Below are positions 17,404 through 27,452 of a DNA stretch of 64,000 nucleotides, in pieces (the first letter of the stretch is position 1; every line of letters starts with the position of its first letter). The position numbers and the translations under genes are program-made. Source of the stretch: Gilliamella sp. wkB7. Lineage in GTDB: Bacteria; Pseudomonadota; Gammaproteobacteria; Enterobacterales; Orbaceae. Below the pieces are notes generated by a model that saw only the letters and a list, made by a program, of their open reading frames with translations, searched no databases and was not told where the DNA came from. The DNA lies in contig NZ_CM004509.1 of NCBI RefSeq assembly GCF_001693435.1, positions 558,001 to 622,000 of the forward strand. The letters are read 5' to 3'.

Positions 17404-19769
17404 TACCCTTTCTCCTTACATGTACTACCTGCTGGTAATTCAGGTAAACTGCCATTGTAACTTAATGGACTTATCACACCAAAGCTAGCAACATGCGCTT
17501 CAATATCACCAGGAGCCATAAATTTTATAGTGCCGTTTTCCAATACAATACCAACACCGTCACACGCAAGAGTAAGTTTTTTGTTTGCTGAGATAATGAC
17601 TTCACTGTCAGTACTTGTAATTTTCATATTTTGTTTAGAAGTTAATAGCATTTCTTCATTTTGTGCTTGGATATCTACATTACCTTTTGATGCAAATATT
17701 TTTATACCCATAGCATTGGCAAAAAGGCTAATCATATTGCCAGCGGTTACCATAAAACGTTTAAAGGCGTTAACATCAATACTGCTTTGCGCTGTTTGAA
17801 TAATGTTTTCACCCGCAGTTTGTTGGATAGAACTTGGAGTCACATCAGCTATCCCAGAAGGTGAGTAAGTTAATATTCCTGGTTGCTTTAATTCTTGTAA
17901 GCTTTGTTCAAATAGCTGTTTTTGTGTTTGTAAATCAGAAAGTTCGGCTTGAGCCGCTTGTGCCAATTCATTGAGCCTTTTCACCATTTCACTGGCTTGT
18001 GCAAGCTCACTAATGGCACTATCCATTTGTAACTGTTTATTACCCGCTTTTACTTGTTCTTCACTGGTTATGTATAACCCTTTACCTGCTCTTATCGCCC
18101 CCCATTCATCGGTACGTAGCTCTAACCCACTACCTCGCTGTTCTTTTTTTTCATTAACCAGATGACCAAGGTTAAGTTGAGTTTTGCCGAATTCTGTTGC
18201 CAGTTTTATATGCTCTTGCCCGCGTTTGTCATCCATTCGCAGTTTATTATTAGCTGGAGTGCGTATCACATTGCGATGTTTGTTGATAGTGGTAACATGG
18301 TCTGGATGGCTACTGTCATGCATAGCATGAGCAATATAAGGACGATCTGGATTACCATTAGTGAACGCTACGGCGACTTCAGTGGAATCAATAAGGGGAA
18401 AATGAAAGCCATATGTATCACCAGCATACGGTTTTGCCAATCTGACCCATAAACTTTCCTCACCTTTTTTCCAATTTTTTAAATCAAAATTGAATTTAAT
18501 ACGATAGCGGCCTTGGGTATCAATATAACCATAAGTATCATCATTAGGACTTGTTACCCTTGCAGGTAAGGTGCCACTTACTTGTGGCCATGGCAATGGT
18601 GCAGGACGATACGGTTTAAGTCCATCATAAGGTATAGCCGTGAATTGTGTTTGATAAGAATCAGTTCGATTACCCGTACAATTGGTCGAAACAATAATAA
18701 TACCGTCTTTTATATCTGCAATTGGACAATCTTCAATTGTGATATGTTGACCAGGAATGAGTTTATAGTCATTACATTTGCCCGAAATAATGAGTTGTTC
18801 GCTCATGTAATGTTGATGTCTTATATGTGCATACCAACTACCACTTTCAACTGTCTGTGCATCGCCGAGCGATTTATGATGCTCTTCGTAACGATAATCT
18901 TCACCACGGGTAGTAGTATCATTTGGTTGACTGTTATCACTGCCATAAAGTGAACTGTCAGCCATACGATAATTGTAATCATTAACACTAACTTGGTTAG
19001 GTTTTGTTTTACTACTGAATTGTAAATCCCATACACTATATCGCTGACTGTCATTTAAACCATTTGGTTGCTTAATAATAGTACTTCCAGCATCTTGGTA
19101 TCCTTGTTCATAATCACTGATGACGATAGTATCGCAATTATGTTCTAAATGAGTACTAATATAAAAATAAGCACCTATGTCTGCCAGTAGTCGTTGAATG
19201 AAAGCTAAATCACTTTCTTGCCACTGAGTAATAAATTCTCGAATAGGATAGGTTTGGTTTAATTCGAAGCGAAAATCAACACCTGTAAAATTATGATTAC
19301 GCAAAACCTCTTCCACAACATCGATCACACTTTTATTTTGGAATATTGCGCTTTGATGGTTGTTAGCCAGTAATGCTATTCGTGGTTCAAGTATGACTTG
19401 ATAATGTGCTTCATCATTGCTAATTGAAATTAAACTAAACTCAGTGATAACACCATAGATGGTTTTGGGTTTGTCACTTGCTATTGATGAACCGATGTTA
19501 ATCAATTCACTAGGTAAATTGGCAGGGTGAAAAGTCAATGAGGCAAATTGACTAAGCACAGATGCAATAGCGATTTGTTTATTTTGGCTAGTAAAATGTA
19601 TGGTATACTGCCAAGGTTGATTTAGATGTTCATGACCTTCTATCGATAATATTGAAATTTGAGAAGTTTCAATATTTTCAATTGATAGAGAATAGTTATT
19701 ATGTGAAAAATTACTAACTAAAGAAGAAAAGCTATCGGCAACTACTCCTTTTATCTCCTTTATATCCAT
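17403..19769 (-). CDS. vgrG: T6SS tip protein VgrG
   Basis: The 788-residue spike protein forms the trimeric T6SS tip that punctures target cells and carries effectors. An N-terminal gp27-like region (about residues 25-400) contains FITQWQESDLAFIQRLLADIG, a standard VgrG motif. It is followed by a gp5-like OB-fold region with SLWVRLAKPYAGDTYGFHFP and the GNPDRPYIAHAMHDSSHP motif near residue 480. A long coiled stretch (about 585-640) and a beta-helical DUF2345-like C-terminus end at LPAGSTCKEKG. It has no obvious extra toxin domain. The ribosome site AAGGAT lies eight bases before the ATG. It is the first gene of the module: adaptor and effectors follow on the same strand. The T6SS structural genes are not in the window. 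Confidence 0.93.
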   Translation of the reverse strand: MDIKEIKGVVADSFSSLVSNFSHNNYSLSIENIETSQISILSIEGHEHLNQPWQYTIHFTSQNKQIAIASVLSQFASLTFHPANLPSELINIGSSIASDKPKTIYGVITEFSLISISNDEAHYQVILEPRIALLANNHQSAIFQNKSVIDVVEEVLRNHNFTGVDFRFELNQTYPIREFITQWQESDLAFIQRLLADIGAYFYISTHLEHNCDTIVISDYEQGYQDAGSTIIKQPNGLNDSQRYSVWDLQFSSKTKPNQVSVNDYNYRMADSSLYGSDNSQPNDTTTRGEDYRYEEHHKSLGDAQTVESGSWYAHIRHQHYMSEQLIISGKCNDYKLIPGQHITIEDCPIADIKDGIIIVSTNCTGNRTDSYQTQFTAIPYDGLKPYRPAPLPWPQVSGTLPARVTSPNDDTYGYIDTQGRYRIKFNFDLKNWKKGEESLWVRLAKPYAGDTYGFHFPLIDSTEVAVAFTNGNPDRPYIAHAMHDSSHPDHVTTINKHRNVIRTPANNKLRMDDKRGQEHIKLATEFGKTQLNLGHLVNEKKEQRGSGLELRTDEWGAIRAGKGLYITSEEQVKAGNKQLQMDSAISELAQASEMVKRLNELAQAAQAELSDLQTQKQLFEQSLQELKQPGILTYSPSGIADVTPSSIQQTAGENIIQTAQSSIDVNAFKRFMVTAGNMISLFANAMGIKIFASKGNVDIQAQNEEMLLTSKQNMKITSTDSEVIISANKKLTLACDGVGIVLENGTIKFMAPGDIEAHVASFGVISPLSYNGSLPELPAGSTCKEKG

Positions 19770-19852
19770 GTTGGGATCCTTGGTTAATTCAAAAAACGGT
19801 TGATATAGTCCAATTAAATATTATTTAATCAAAAAACAAACAGATGATATAA

Positions 19853-19882
19853 ATAATACACAACCTCAAATTGGACGGTCAA
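19853..19882 (-). promoter_or_regulatory. Probable sigma70 promoter of the vgrG operon
   Basis: On the minus strand TTGACC (-35) is separated by 18 bases from TATTAT (-10), about 85 bases before the vgrG start. Both hexamers match the consensus at five or more of six positions and lie in the only long gap upstream of the block. The surrounding sequence is very AT-rich, so chance matches are possible. Confidence 0.45.
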
Positions 19883-20212
19883 TGATTTTGTAAATTTTTT
19901 TTACATTTTGTTAATAATTTGATAGCTAATATTAAAAATAATTCTTGTGATCATGACGTTATTTGAGTAAATGAATTGAGCTTTTAATTTATAAAATTAA
20001 TAAAGTTAAAGTTCTCATGAACATCAAAAGCTCTAATTTCAGCCACTTATATCTGATTCATTAATTTTATCAATTAAAAATTCAACAATTTGCTTTAATA
20101 AATAATTTTTCTATCTATCAATGCGCATTATTGAGGCTTTAATTGTCAATTTTATCGGTTTTTGAATGAAATTCTTATTCAGAATTTTTGATTGGCTTAT
20201 TGTTTATTTGTA

Positions 20213-20240
20213 AAAAAGAACCATAATTAAACGGTTCTTT
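20213..20240 (-). terminator. Probable rho-independent terminator after yejM
   Basis: An 8-bp stem AAAGAACC/GGTTCTTT with a 10-base loop is followed on the minus strand by a run of T. It lies about 150 bases beyond the yejM stop, before the vgrG promoter region. Confidence 0.55.
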
Positions 20241-20392
20241 GTTAATGATTTATATGGATGGATATTAAATATTTTATTTGTGATCTCGTTTTTAACAAAA
20301 TTAAATCTGAAATTTGAAGAACAATTTTTTTAATTAAGAAGTGATTAATTATTTTTTTACTTAAATAAATCCGTTCTCTTTAATCTAAACTG

Positions 20393-22219
20393 TTAATTGT
20401 CCACTACCATAAAACGTCGATTCTCGGTAACAATTTGTAAAAAGATAGGTAAGCTGATTTTTTCATTTTTCAATTGTTTACCCGTTAAATCATAAACTTT
20501 AGAACGACCATATTCATCGATGACAATAGTTTTATCTTTATAAAGTGCGGCAATTTTATTTTCATTACCTGCAATAATCCATTGTTTCGAGATTTGACTA
20601 AATAAATTATTACCCTGACTATATTTTTGTGGAGATGTTGTTACATTAAATGCATCTTGCATCAATGTCGGCAATATATCTATTTGTGAGGTAATATGAT
20701 TAACTTTAAGACTTTCTTTACCTGGCCAAGAAATAATTAATGGTACTTTTAGATATTCTCGATTAAAGTTATTAACATCATTACGTAAAGCTGTTTTTTT
20801 AACTTTATCAACTTTTATGTCGTTAGTTCCTGCAATAATAATAATAGTATTATCAAATAGGTTTGACTGTTTTAAATGATCAATTATTGATTTTAAATAT
20901 TGATCGAGCTTCATCGCATTGGATTCTAATTCAGCTATTGGCATTTTTTTATTTTTGTTACCCAGAGAGTATTGGATAACAGAAAACAATGGCGCATGGT
21001 TATTTAACTCATTTTGTTTAGCATACCATGTGATCCAATTATCTGTTGTCTGTTTGTTATTCTTTTTTATAGGATCAGGTAAGGTAAAATTAGACAATAA
21101 TGCATAACGATAAAGAGGTTCCGAAAATCCTTCTGTTGAAAATAAGCCTAAGTTATAGTGCTGCTGGTTGACTACTTCAAATAAAATAGATGTTTTATGA
21201 CTGGTTAAAATACTGTTGTAATAATTTGGATCTAAACCATAAAATAGTGAAAAATCGTTTAAATAAGCTTGATTGCTTGAAGCATAATTATTACCAAAGT
21301 AAATATTACTTTTTGCAAAGTCATTTAACCACGGCATATTTTCCGTCAGTAAACTATAGTTCCAACCATCAATAACTATCATAAGCACATTTTTTTTCGA
21401 TAATTGTGTATCGTCAAAAGTAATGCGATCTAATGGATATTCAATTGCAAGTGCAAACGGATTGCCTTCTTGAGTAATACGATTGCGATAGTCATTTTCT
21501 TCTATAAAACCATAACGTTCAAGAAAATGCCGAGCTGTCAACGGGTAAGAAAGAGGCAAACTTGACCGTTGCATGGTTATTGGCCTATAAAAGTTGGCAT
21601 CAGCCCAAATATGAATTAAGTGGGAAGAGACAAAACTTAGCATAAAAAGAATGACTATAGGCCTAGCAAAACATTTTCGCTTACTTAAACTGCGTAATTT
21701 TTTCCAACTCCATGTTGCAAACAATATTTCTAAAAGTAGAATGAATGGAATAATAATCAGGTTAGTACTTAAAAATGAGGCTTTTTGCGTTGTTAACAGT
21801 CGCCAAATCGATAAATTAAGATGCATTCTAAATTGCGTAAACACTTCAATATCAATTAGAAGTAGTGCAATACCCAATGTTGCAATGATTATGGCAATCA
21901 TTCGTTGCCAACAAGCCGAACGAATAAAAAAGCTTAACGGAAAAAGTAAGATCAGATAAACAATAAATGTTAAAAAACTGAAGTGACCAATTGCGCTAAT
22001 AATTGCATAAAATCGTCCCATAAAAGTACGAGGCCAATCAGCGATAAATAAATATTGACTTCCCAAAGCAATTACGACAAATACATTAAACAATGTAAAC
22101 CAATGACCCCAACTGACAATTTGTGTGGTCTGTTCATCTTTGAAGTGGTTACTTTTAAGTTTGAGCATATTTAATCGTTGGTAATGATGAGATGGTAAGT
22201 ACATATTAATTTGTGGCAT
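20393..22219 (-). CDS. yejM: YejM (PbgA/LapC), inner-membrane regulator of LPS synthesis
   Basis: The 608-residue protein is close in length to E. coli YejM (about 586). The first ~200 residues contain five hydrophobic segments (beginning WGHWFTLFNVFVVIALGSQY). A periplasmic sulfatase/LtaS-like globular domain follows, with KKNVLMIVIDGWNYSLL near residue 280 and NTIIIIAGTNDIKV near residue 455. In YejM the globular domain is an enzymatically inactive relative of phosphoethanolamine transferases; the protein binds lipid A and controls LpxC stability through LapB. It is transcribed divergently from lonH with 135 bp between them. The DUF3413-like membrane part makes another sulfatase unlikely. 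Confidence 0.9.
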   Translation of the reverse strand: MPQINMYLPSHHYQRLNMLKLKSNHFKDEQTTQIVSWGHWFTLFNVFVVIALGSQYLFIADWPRTFMGRFYAIISAIGHFSFLTFIVYLILLFPLSFFIRSACWQRMIAIIIATLGIALLLIDIEVFTQFRMHLNLSIWRLLTTQKASFLSTNLIIIPFILLLEILFATWSWKKLRSLSKRKCFARPIVILFMLSFVSSHLIHIWADANFYRPITMQRSSLPLSYPLTARHFLERYGFIEENDYRNRITQEGNPFALAIEYPLDRITFDDTQLSKKNVLMIVIDGWNYSLLTENMPWLNDFAKSNIYFGNNYASSNQAYLNDFSLFYGLDPNYYNSILTSHKTSILFEVVNQQHYNLGLFSTEGFSEPLYRYALLSNFTLPDPIKKNNKQTTDNWITWYAKQNELNNHAPLFSVIQYSLGNKNKKMPIAELESNAMKLDQYLKSIIDHLKQSNLFDNTIIIIAGTNDIKVDKVKKTALRNDVNNFNREYLKVPLIISWPGKESLKVNHITSQIDILPTLMQDAFNVTTSPQKYSQGNNLFSQISKQWIIAGNENKIAALYKDKTIVIDEYGRSKVYDLTGKQLKNEKISLPIFLQIVTENRRFMVVDN

Positions 22220-22354
22220 AGTTTACCTGATTTTAAAAAATCTTTCTGTAATTTTTTTATTCGTTAGCATAAAGATTTAGGTAACTTGTTGGCGTTATAA
22301 TCGATACTTGTTATAATTCCCAGATCTATTCAGCTAACAATAAAGACTATAACT

Positions 22355-24127
22355 TTGGCAATTACACAACTTAAATCACAACACATCCAACCTGATTTAA
22401 CAAAAATTTCTGCATTGAGTACCCAAGTAGATACAACCAGATTGGTGTCAGATAAATCAGCCCATTTACTTAAATGGCAACCTCGCATTGCTTCGGCTTT
22501 ATCTTTGTTATCTCCGCATACAAGAACAAATTATAGTCCACGATTTATGCTACTAAAAGCACCTGAAAGTGAACTTTTATTTTCTTTACTTGAGCAAGCG
22601 GTTAAATCTGATTTGTCATCATCAGAATTAGGCTACAGCTATTTTTTCAATGAAAATAAAATCACACTGAACAAAGCAAAAAGTAAGCAAGATAATTTTG
22701 CCGTTCAAGATAGTTGTTTAGCTGTTTCCGCTGTCGATTCTGAAAAGCTTTTTGGTTGCGTCAGACAACCTGAAAATGGTCAGATTAAGCTACAAGCAGG
22801 TTTAGTTCATCAAATTAATGGTGGCATTTTAATTTTAGGGCTACGCTCATTACTAAGCCAACCAGAGCTTTGGATAAAGTTAAAACAGATGGTCATTAAA
22901 CAAGAATTTGAATGGTTTTCGTCTGATGAATCACACCCGTTACCATTGTCTATTCCTCCTATGCCTCTAGATTTGCGTGTTATTTTTGTTGGTGATAGAT
23001 TAAGTTTAGCTGAGTTGCAAGATTTTGAACCAGAGTTTTATGCAACCTCAATCTATACTGAGTTTGAAAATGAATTACCAGTAAAATCAATAGAAAATAT
23101 TGAACAATGGGTTGATTACTTAAAATTTATTGCTGATAAGCAACAGTTGCCTAATATTGATAATTCAGCGATTGGTAAACTTTATAAAGAAGCGACCCGC
23201 TATACAGGCGATCAATATTATTTACCCCTTTCAGTAGATTGGATTAATTCTGTTTTGGTGAATGCGACACATTTTTCACAAAATAATGCTATAAATGAAT
23301 TTGCTGTTACCCAAGCAATAAAACAAAAATCTTGGCATGAAGCTTATTTGCAAGAAAGATTACATGATGAAATCTTTACTAATCAAATTATGATTAACAC
23401 AAAAGATCAAGTTGTGGGTCAAGTTAATGGATTATCGGTAATTGAATATCCTGGATACCCAAAAGCAATTGGCGAGCCAACACGCTTAAGCTGCCTTATT
23501 CATTTTGGGGATGGAGAATTTATTGATATTGAGCGGAAAACTGATTTAGCGGGCAGTATCCATTCTAAAGGCATGATGATTATGCAGGCTTTTATAATGT
23601 CTGAATTTGCTATTAATCATCAGATCCCTTTTTCCACATCATTAGTGTTTGAGCAGTCTTATAATGAAATTGATGGAGATAGTGCATCTCTTGCTGGACT
23701 TTGCGCAATAATAAGCGCATTATCAGAGCAAGCCATCGATCAGCAATTGGCAGTCACTGGGTCAGTTGATCAGTTTGGCCATGTACAATCTATTGGCGGT
23801 GTAAATGAAAAAATTGAAGGGTTTTTTGCTGTTTGCAAACATCAAGGCTTAACTGGGCAACAAGGTGTGATTATCCCTGCGACCAATCAACGTCATTTAA
23901 GTTTAAATGATGAAGTTATTGAAGCAATTGAAAAAGAGCAGTTTTCAATTTGGACAGTTGAGCATATCGCTGATGCACTCTATCTGCTTACAGGTATGCC
24001 TTATAAAGATAGCAGTAGCATCAATTTGTATAAACTGATTCATGCTCGTATGCAATCAGTACTAATACAAGACAAAAAGCGTGATAGCTGGCTTAGTAAA
24101 TGGCAAAAATATTGCAAAAAACAATAA
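22355..24127 (+). CDS. lonH: Lon-related protease LonH (YcbZ)
   Basis: The 590-residue cytosolic protein is close to E. coli YcbZ (about 586). The C-terminal Lon protease domain has the Ser-Lys dyad: Ser in YNEIDGDSASLAG (about residue 443) and Lys in NEKIEGFF (about residue 486). The N-terminal part lacks intact Walker motifs, as is usual in this family, so it is probably an ATP-independent or non-classical Lon relative. The start is a TTG codon giving MAITQLKS, which aligns with the YcbZ N-terminus; I saw no better ATG. It lies 148 bp upstream of fabA in the same direction, the arrangement seen in E. coli. Confidence 0.9.
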   Translation: MAITQLKSQHIQPDLTKISALSTQVDTTRLVSDKSAHLLKWQPRIASALSLLSPHTRTNYSPRFMLLKAPESELLFSLLEQAVKSDLSSSELGYSYFFNENKITLNKAKSKQDNFAVQDSCLAVSAVDSEKLFGCVRQPENGQIKLQAGLVHQINGGILILGLRSLLSQPELWIKLKQMVIKQEFEWFSSDESHPLPLSIPPMPLDLRVIFVGDRLSLAELQDFEPEFYATSIYTEFENELPVKSIENIEQWVDYLKFIADKQQLPNIDNSAIGKLYKEATRYTGDQYYLPLSVDWINSVLVNATHFSQNNAINEFAVTQAIKQKSWHEAYLQERLHDEIFTNQIMINTKDQVVGQVNGLSVIEYPGYPKAIGEPTRLSCLIHFGDGEFIDIERKTDLAGSIHSKGMMIMQAFIMSEFAINHQIPFSTSLVFEQSYNEIDGDSASLAGLCAIISALSEQAIDQQLAVTGSVDQFGHVQSIGGVNEKIEGFFAVCKHQGLTGQQGVIIPATNQRHLSLNDEVIEAIEKEQFSIWTVEHIADALYLLTGMPYKDSSSINLYKLIHARMQSVLIQDKKRDSWLSKWQKYCKKQ

Positions 24128-24275
24128 TACCTAATAAACTTTATCTTAGCATTTAATTGATTAATAAGTTAAAATTAAGTGTGTTATTCGCTTTTAGGTT
24201 TTTTTTAAAGCATGGCTCTTAATAATTTAATTTTGTTTGCCACGCATGTAATTACATAAGATAAAGGGTTTTTCT

Positions 24276-24797
24276 ATGACATTTGAACGTAAATCTTCGT
24301 ATGATAAAGCAGATCTGATTAAATCAGGTAATAATGAATTATTTGGTCATGATGGCCCTCCATTACCGTCTGATTTAATGCTAATGATGGATCGCATTAT
24401 CGAAATGAATGAAGATGGTGGTAATTTTGGTAAAGGTTATGTTGAGGCAGAACTTGATATTAATCCCGATTTATGGTTTTTTAAATGTCATTTCAAAAAT
24501 GATCCAGTAATGCCTGGCTGTCTTGGTCTTGACGCTATGTGGCAATTAGTTGGGTTTTATTTAGGCTGGATTGGCGGTAAAGGTAAAGGTCGTGCTTTAG
24601 GTGTGGGCGAAGTTAAATTTAAAGGTCAAATACTTCCAATCAATAAAAAAGTTACTTACAAAATTCATTTTAAACGTGTTATTAACCGTAAATTAATTAT
24701 GGGTATTGGCGATGGTGAAGTTTTTGTTGATGGAAAATTAATTTACGAAGCAACTGATTTAAAAGTGGGTCTTTTTAAAGATACAAGTGAATTTTAA
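24276..24797 (+). CDS. fabA: 3-hydroxydecanoyl-ACP dehydratase/isomerase FabA
   Basis: FabA dehydrates 3-hydroxydecanoyl-ACP and isomerises trans-2- to cis-3-decenoyl-ACP, the branch point for unsaturated fatty acids. The 173-residue length matches the family. The active-site His72 lies in [15 protein letters not shown] and Asp86 in [31 protein letters not shown] near residue 33 is also typical and separates it from FabZ. The ribosome site is AAGGG upstream of the ATG. It is followed by a perfect 16-bp inverted repeat. No FabR or FadR operator could be identified by eye in the 148-bp upstream gap. Confidence 0.97.
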   Translation: MTFERKSSYDKADLIKSGNNELFGHDGPPLPSDLMLMMDRIIEMNEDGGNFGKGYVEAELDINPDLWFFKCHFKNDPVMPGCLGLDAMWQLVGFYLGWIGGKGKGRALGVGEVKFKGQILPINKKVTYKIHFKRVINRKLIMGIGDGEVFVDGKLIYEATDLKVGLFKDTSEF

Positions 24798-24809
24798 ATT
24801 ACTTTGACT

Positions 24810-24846
24810 TTCTATTCTTATATTTGCTCAAAATATAAGAATAGAA
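24810..24846 (+). terminator. Perfect 16-bp inverted repeat after fabA
   Basis: The arms at 24810-24825 and 24831-24846 are exact reverse complements with a five-base loop (GCTCA), starting 12 bases after the fabA stop. The stem is AT-rich and there is no T run after it. It may act as a weak terminator or as a 3'-end stabilising hairpin. Confidence 0.6.
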
Positions 24847-25071
24847 TACCGAATTTATTCAGTTAGCTTTATAAACTATTGTCACACTGGTGGTTATGCT
24901 TTATTAATGTAATTTAATAATATTTTTATGTGAGTGATTTTTATAAAACAAAATTTAAAGATAGATTCACAATAATGCAAAATGCCTTACAATTTTCAAT
25001 AAGTCATATCGCTAACTCATCACTTTACCCGTCTACTTTTAATAATTAACTTTTTTGATCTAGTATAATTT

Positions 25072-25557
25072 ATGATTTTCTTAAAACGTTTTTTTATTTT
25101 TTTTATTTTATCTTTTTTTTTAAATAGTTTCGTTTACGCTGATTTCAGTGGCAAAGTCGTAAAAGTTATCGATGGCGATACAGTTGATATATTAACCATT
25201 AAGAAACAAAAAATTCGTGTTCGTTTACTTGATATCGATGCACCAGAAAGCAATCAAGCTTATGGCAATAAGTCGAAGCAATATTTAGCCTCACTTATCG
25301 CAGGTAAAAAAGTTTTTGTAAAGTCGAGCAAGAAAGATATTTATAAAAGAACATTAGGCACTATTTTCTTAAATAAGGTAAATATAAATGCCAAAATGGT
25401 TGAAAGTGGCTATGCTTGGGCTTATCGTTATAAAGGCGTGGCTAATAATAAATTGATGGTTAAAATTGAAGCAAAGGCTAAGCAAAGCAAAAAAGGACTA
25501 TGGAAAGATAAAAAACCTATAGCCCCTTGGGATTTTCGACGTAATAATAAACGTTAA
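25072..25557 (+). CDS. Secreted thermonuclease-like protein (SNase family)
   Basis: The 161-residue protein has a Phe-rich N-terminal signal peptide (about residues 1-23, ending VYA) and then a staphylococcal-nuclease fold. The catalytic pattern is present: VIDGDTVDIL, then RVRLLDIDAPESNQ (Arg, Asp, Glu), and KRTLGTIF with the second Arg. These are the Ca-dependent phosphodiesterase residues, so it should cleave DNA and RNA outside the cytoplasm. The C-terminal WAYRYKG and KKGLWKDKKPIAPWDFR are also typical. It ends 17 bases from the convergent DUF5339 gene. Confidence 0.92.
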   Translation: MIFLKRFFIFFILSFFLNSFVYADFSGKVVKVIDGDTVDILTIKKQKIRVRLLDIDAPESNQAYGNKSKQYLASLIAGKKVFVKSSKKDIYKRTLGTIFLNKVNINAKMVESGYAWAYRYKGVANNKLMVKIEAKAKQSKKGLWKDKKPIAPWDFRRNNKR

Positions 25558-25574
25558 ATTTTTCTACCAGAATT

Positions 25575-25838
25575 CTATTTATCGATTTGTTTAAGTAATT
25601 CTAAACCTTGAGCACAAGCAGCAACTTGTTTATCTTCCGGCAAAGCAATAATTTCTTGTTTTGCTTTTTCAAGGTTTTGTTTTATTATGTCGAGTATTTC
25701 TTTATTAAAGGTATTTTCAGGCATATTTTTATAAATATTTTCTACTTTATCAAAATATACTTTACATGATTCTGGTATATCTGCTGTTGCAGCAGAACAG
25801 AAACCCAACATTACCACAGTTAATATTAACTTTTTCAT
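25575..25838 (-). CDS. Small secreted DUF5339-like protein
   Basis: The 87-residue protein has a cleavable signal peptide (MKKLILTVVMLGFCSAATA, cut near residue 19). The mature part has about 65 helical residues with Cys25 (ESCKVYF) and a second Cys in VAACAQGLELLKQ, which could form a disulfide in the periplasm. The length, signal peptide and Cys pattern fit DUF5339 proteins of Pasteurellaceae and related bacteria, a family without known function. It is a single gene, convergent with the nuclease; the ribosome site is AGGCAAA. Confidence 0.7.
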   Translation of the reverse strand: MKKLILTVVMLGFCSAATADIPESCKVYFDKVENIYKNMPENTFNKEILDIIKQNLEKAKQEIIALPEDKQVAACAQGLELLKQIDK

Positions 25839-25952
25839 TGTTTGCCTTTGTGATCTTCTAATAGTTATTAAAATTTTTCTTGAAAATGATACTTTATGAT
25901 TTCTAGCGGAAGATAAGGTAAGATTTGGAATATAACGTTGATCGGTGATATC

Positions 25953-25984
25953 TATCTTACCAGTAATAATTTACTGATAAGATA
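25953..25984 (-). terminator. Inverted repeat after cspE
   Basis: The arms are 7 bp (TATCTTA/TAAGATA) plus 6 bp (CAGTAA/TTACTG) with one internal mismatch and a four-base loop. It lies 13 bases beyond the cspE stop. No T run follows on the minus strand, so termination is only a possibility. Confidence 0.35.
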
Positions 25985-25996
25985 AGCAGATGAAGA

Positions 25997-26206
25997 TTAG
26001 ATCACAGTAACGTCTGCAGCAGCAGGACCACGTGGGCTATCTTGAATAGAGAATTCTACTTGTTGACCTTCACCTAATGTTTTAAATCCGTCACCAGAAA
26101 TTGCAGAGAAATGTACAAACACATCTTTGCTACCATCAGCAGGGGAAATAAAACCAAAACCTTTACTTTCGTTGAACCATTTTACTTGACCAGTAATCTT
26201 AGACAT
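25997..26206 (-). CDS. cspE: Cold-shock domain protein, CspE-like
   Basis: The 69-residue RNA-binding protein is a single cold-shock domain. It begins [20 protein letters not shown], with both RNP motifs (KGFGFI and VFVHF), and ends [10 protein letters not shown]. The sequence is closest to CspE/CspC among E. coli paralogues. The ATG at 26206 is chosen because AGGAAG lies seven bases upstream and the family starts at MSK; a longer frame to 26245 would add 13 unrelated residues. It probably acts as an RNA chaperone and antiterminator. The 310-bp AT-rich region upstream could hold a long leader, as is usual for csp genes. Confidence 0.95.
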   Translation of the reverse strand: MSKITGQVKWFNESKGFGFISPADGSKDVFVHFSAISGDGFKTLGEGQQVEFSIQDSPRGPAAADVTVI

Positions 26207-26516
26207 AATAATCTTCCTATAAATAAATAATTTAATCTCAGCCATTTAAGGCTATACTCATAAAACATAAAACTTAGACTACTTATTAACACTGATAAGA
26301 AGAGACTGAAGAAAACCAATACCTGAGTTAAAGTAAACTACAACTACATATATCTAAATGTTACAAAATAAATCCGCATGTCATATGCTGGAAGCTATTT
26401 ACTCATAATTAGTTAACTAATGCAAGCAATCTTTTATAATAATTGTTAATAATAGCAAAATAAACTAAATCATAATATTACATTAATAACATAACAATAT
26501 AATTTATTTTGATAAA
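26207..26516. other. 310-bp gap upstream of cspE
   Basis: This region is strongly AT-rich and holds the presumed promoter and leader of cspE and the 3' flank of proC. I saw no open frame worth calling and no clear cold-box sequence. Confidence 0.5.
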
Positions 26517-27326
26517 TTAGTTTTCAGCCATTGACTGAGATTTTTTTATTGTTGCTTCTACTGCATCAATAACTGCCGCTCTAAAACCTTTTTCTTCTAG
26601 CGCATGGACGCCTTCAATGGTTGTACCAGCAGGAGAACAAACCATGTCCTTAAGCTCGCCAGGATGTTTACCTGTTTCAAGCAACAATTTTGCAGATCCC
26701 ATAACCGCTTGAGCAGCAAATTTATAAGCTTGTTTTCTTGATAATCCGCCTTTAACTGCGCCATCAGCTAAAGCTTCAATAAACATAAAAACAAATGCAG
26801 GTGAAGAACCACTTGCACCAATAACCGCATCAATTAAATATTCTGGCACAACTTCAGTTTCACCAATACAATTTAAAAGTTCTTGTACTATTGTTAACTC
26901 CTCATCGGTAACTTCGGTATTGGGTGTGATAGAGCACATGGCGGCGTTAACTAATGCTGGTGTATTTGGCATTACTCGGATAATTTTTTGCTCATAACCA
27001 ATACTTTTCGCAATTGTTTTAATTGTCACTCCAGCAGCGATTGAGACAACTATCGTATTCTTTTTTAATTCTTTTTGAATATCACTAAGAACATCAACAA
27101 TAACATTAGGTTTTACAGCAACAAAAACGATATCTGACTCTCGAGCTACGTCTTTTGCTGATGTTAAATTATTCACTCCGTGAGATTTATTTAAATCTTC
27201 ACCTTTTTCTGGATGAGTATCATAAACATAAATTTGCGTGCCTGGTACAATATTACTCACTAAAATACCTTGTAATATAGCATTACCCATATTACCTAAA
27301 CCAATCAAACCAATACGCTGTTCCAT
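26517..27326 (-). CDS. proC: Pyrroline-5-carboxylate reductase
   Basis: ProC performs the last step of proline synthesis, NAD(P)H-dependent reduction of pyrroline-5-carboxylate. The 269-residue length fits the family. An N-terminal Rossmann motif IGLIGLGNMGNAIL is followed by VFVAVKPNVI and VVSIAAGVTI, and by RVMPNTPALVNAAM near residue 120. The C-terminal signature MVCSPAGTTIEGVHALEEKG completes the pattern. It stands alone between cspE and yggR, with the start codon preceded by AGGAG. Confidence 0.96.
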   Translation of the reverse strand: MEQRIGLIGLGNMGNAILQGILVSNIVPGTQIYVYDTHPEKGEDLNKSHGVNNLTSAKDVARESDIVFVAVKPNVIVDVLSDIQKELKKNTIVVSIAAGVTIKTIAKSIGYEQKIIRVMPNTPALVNAAMCSITPNTEVTDEELTIVQELLNCIGETEVVPEYLIDAVIGASGSSPAFVFMFIEALADGAVKGGLSRKQAYKFAAQAVMGSAKLLLETGKHPGELKDMVCSPAGTTIEGVHALEEKGFRAAVIDAVEATIKKSQSMAEN

Positions 27327-27452
27327 TTGTATACTCCTATGAATGTAAGTTAAATTGATTATAGATTATTTTTTTAATAAAACCCAAAATTTATCTTTCT
27401 ATTAATTCTGATTCTTAAATAAAATCTTTCACAATATAACTTTTAAGCTTTA

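Larger units (their letters stand above)
19770..20392. other. 623-bp gap between vgrG and yejM
   Basis: This is an AT-rich stretch holding the vgrG promoter candidate (19853-19882) and the minus-strand terminator candidate after yejM (20213-20240). I found no convincing open frame, RNA gene or mobile-element end in the rest. Confidence 0.6.

Noticed and set aside
18821..19054. 77-codon minus-strand frame inside vgrG
   Set aside because: A different frame on the same strand within a well-supported gene; no start signal.
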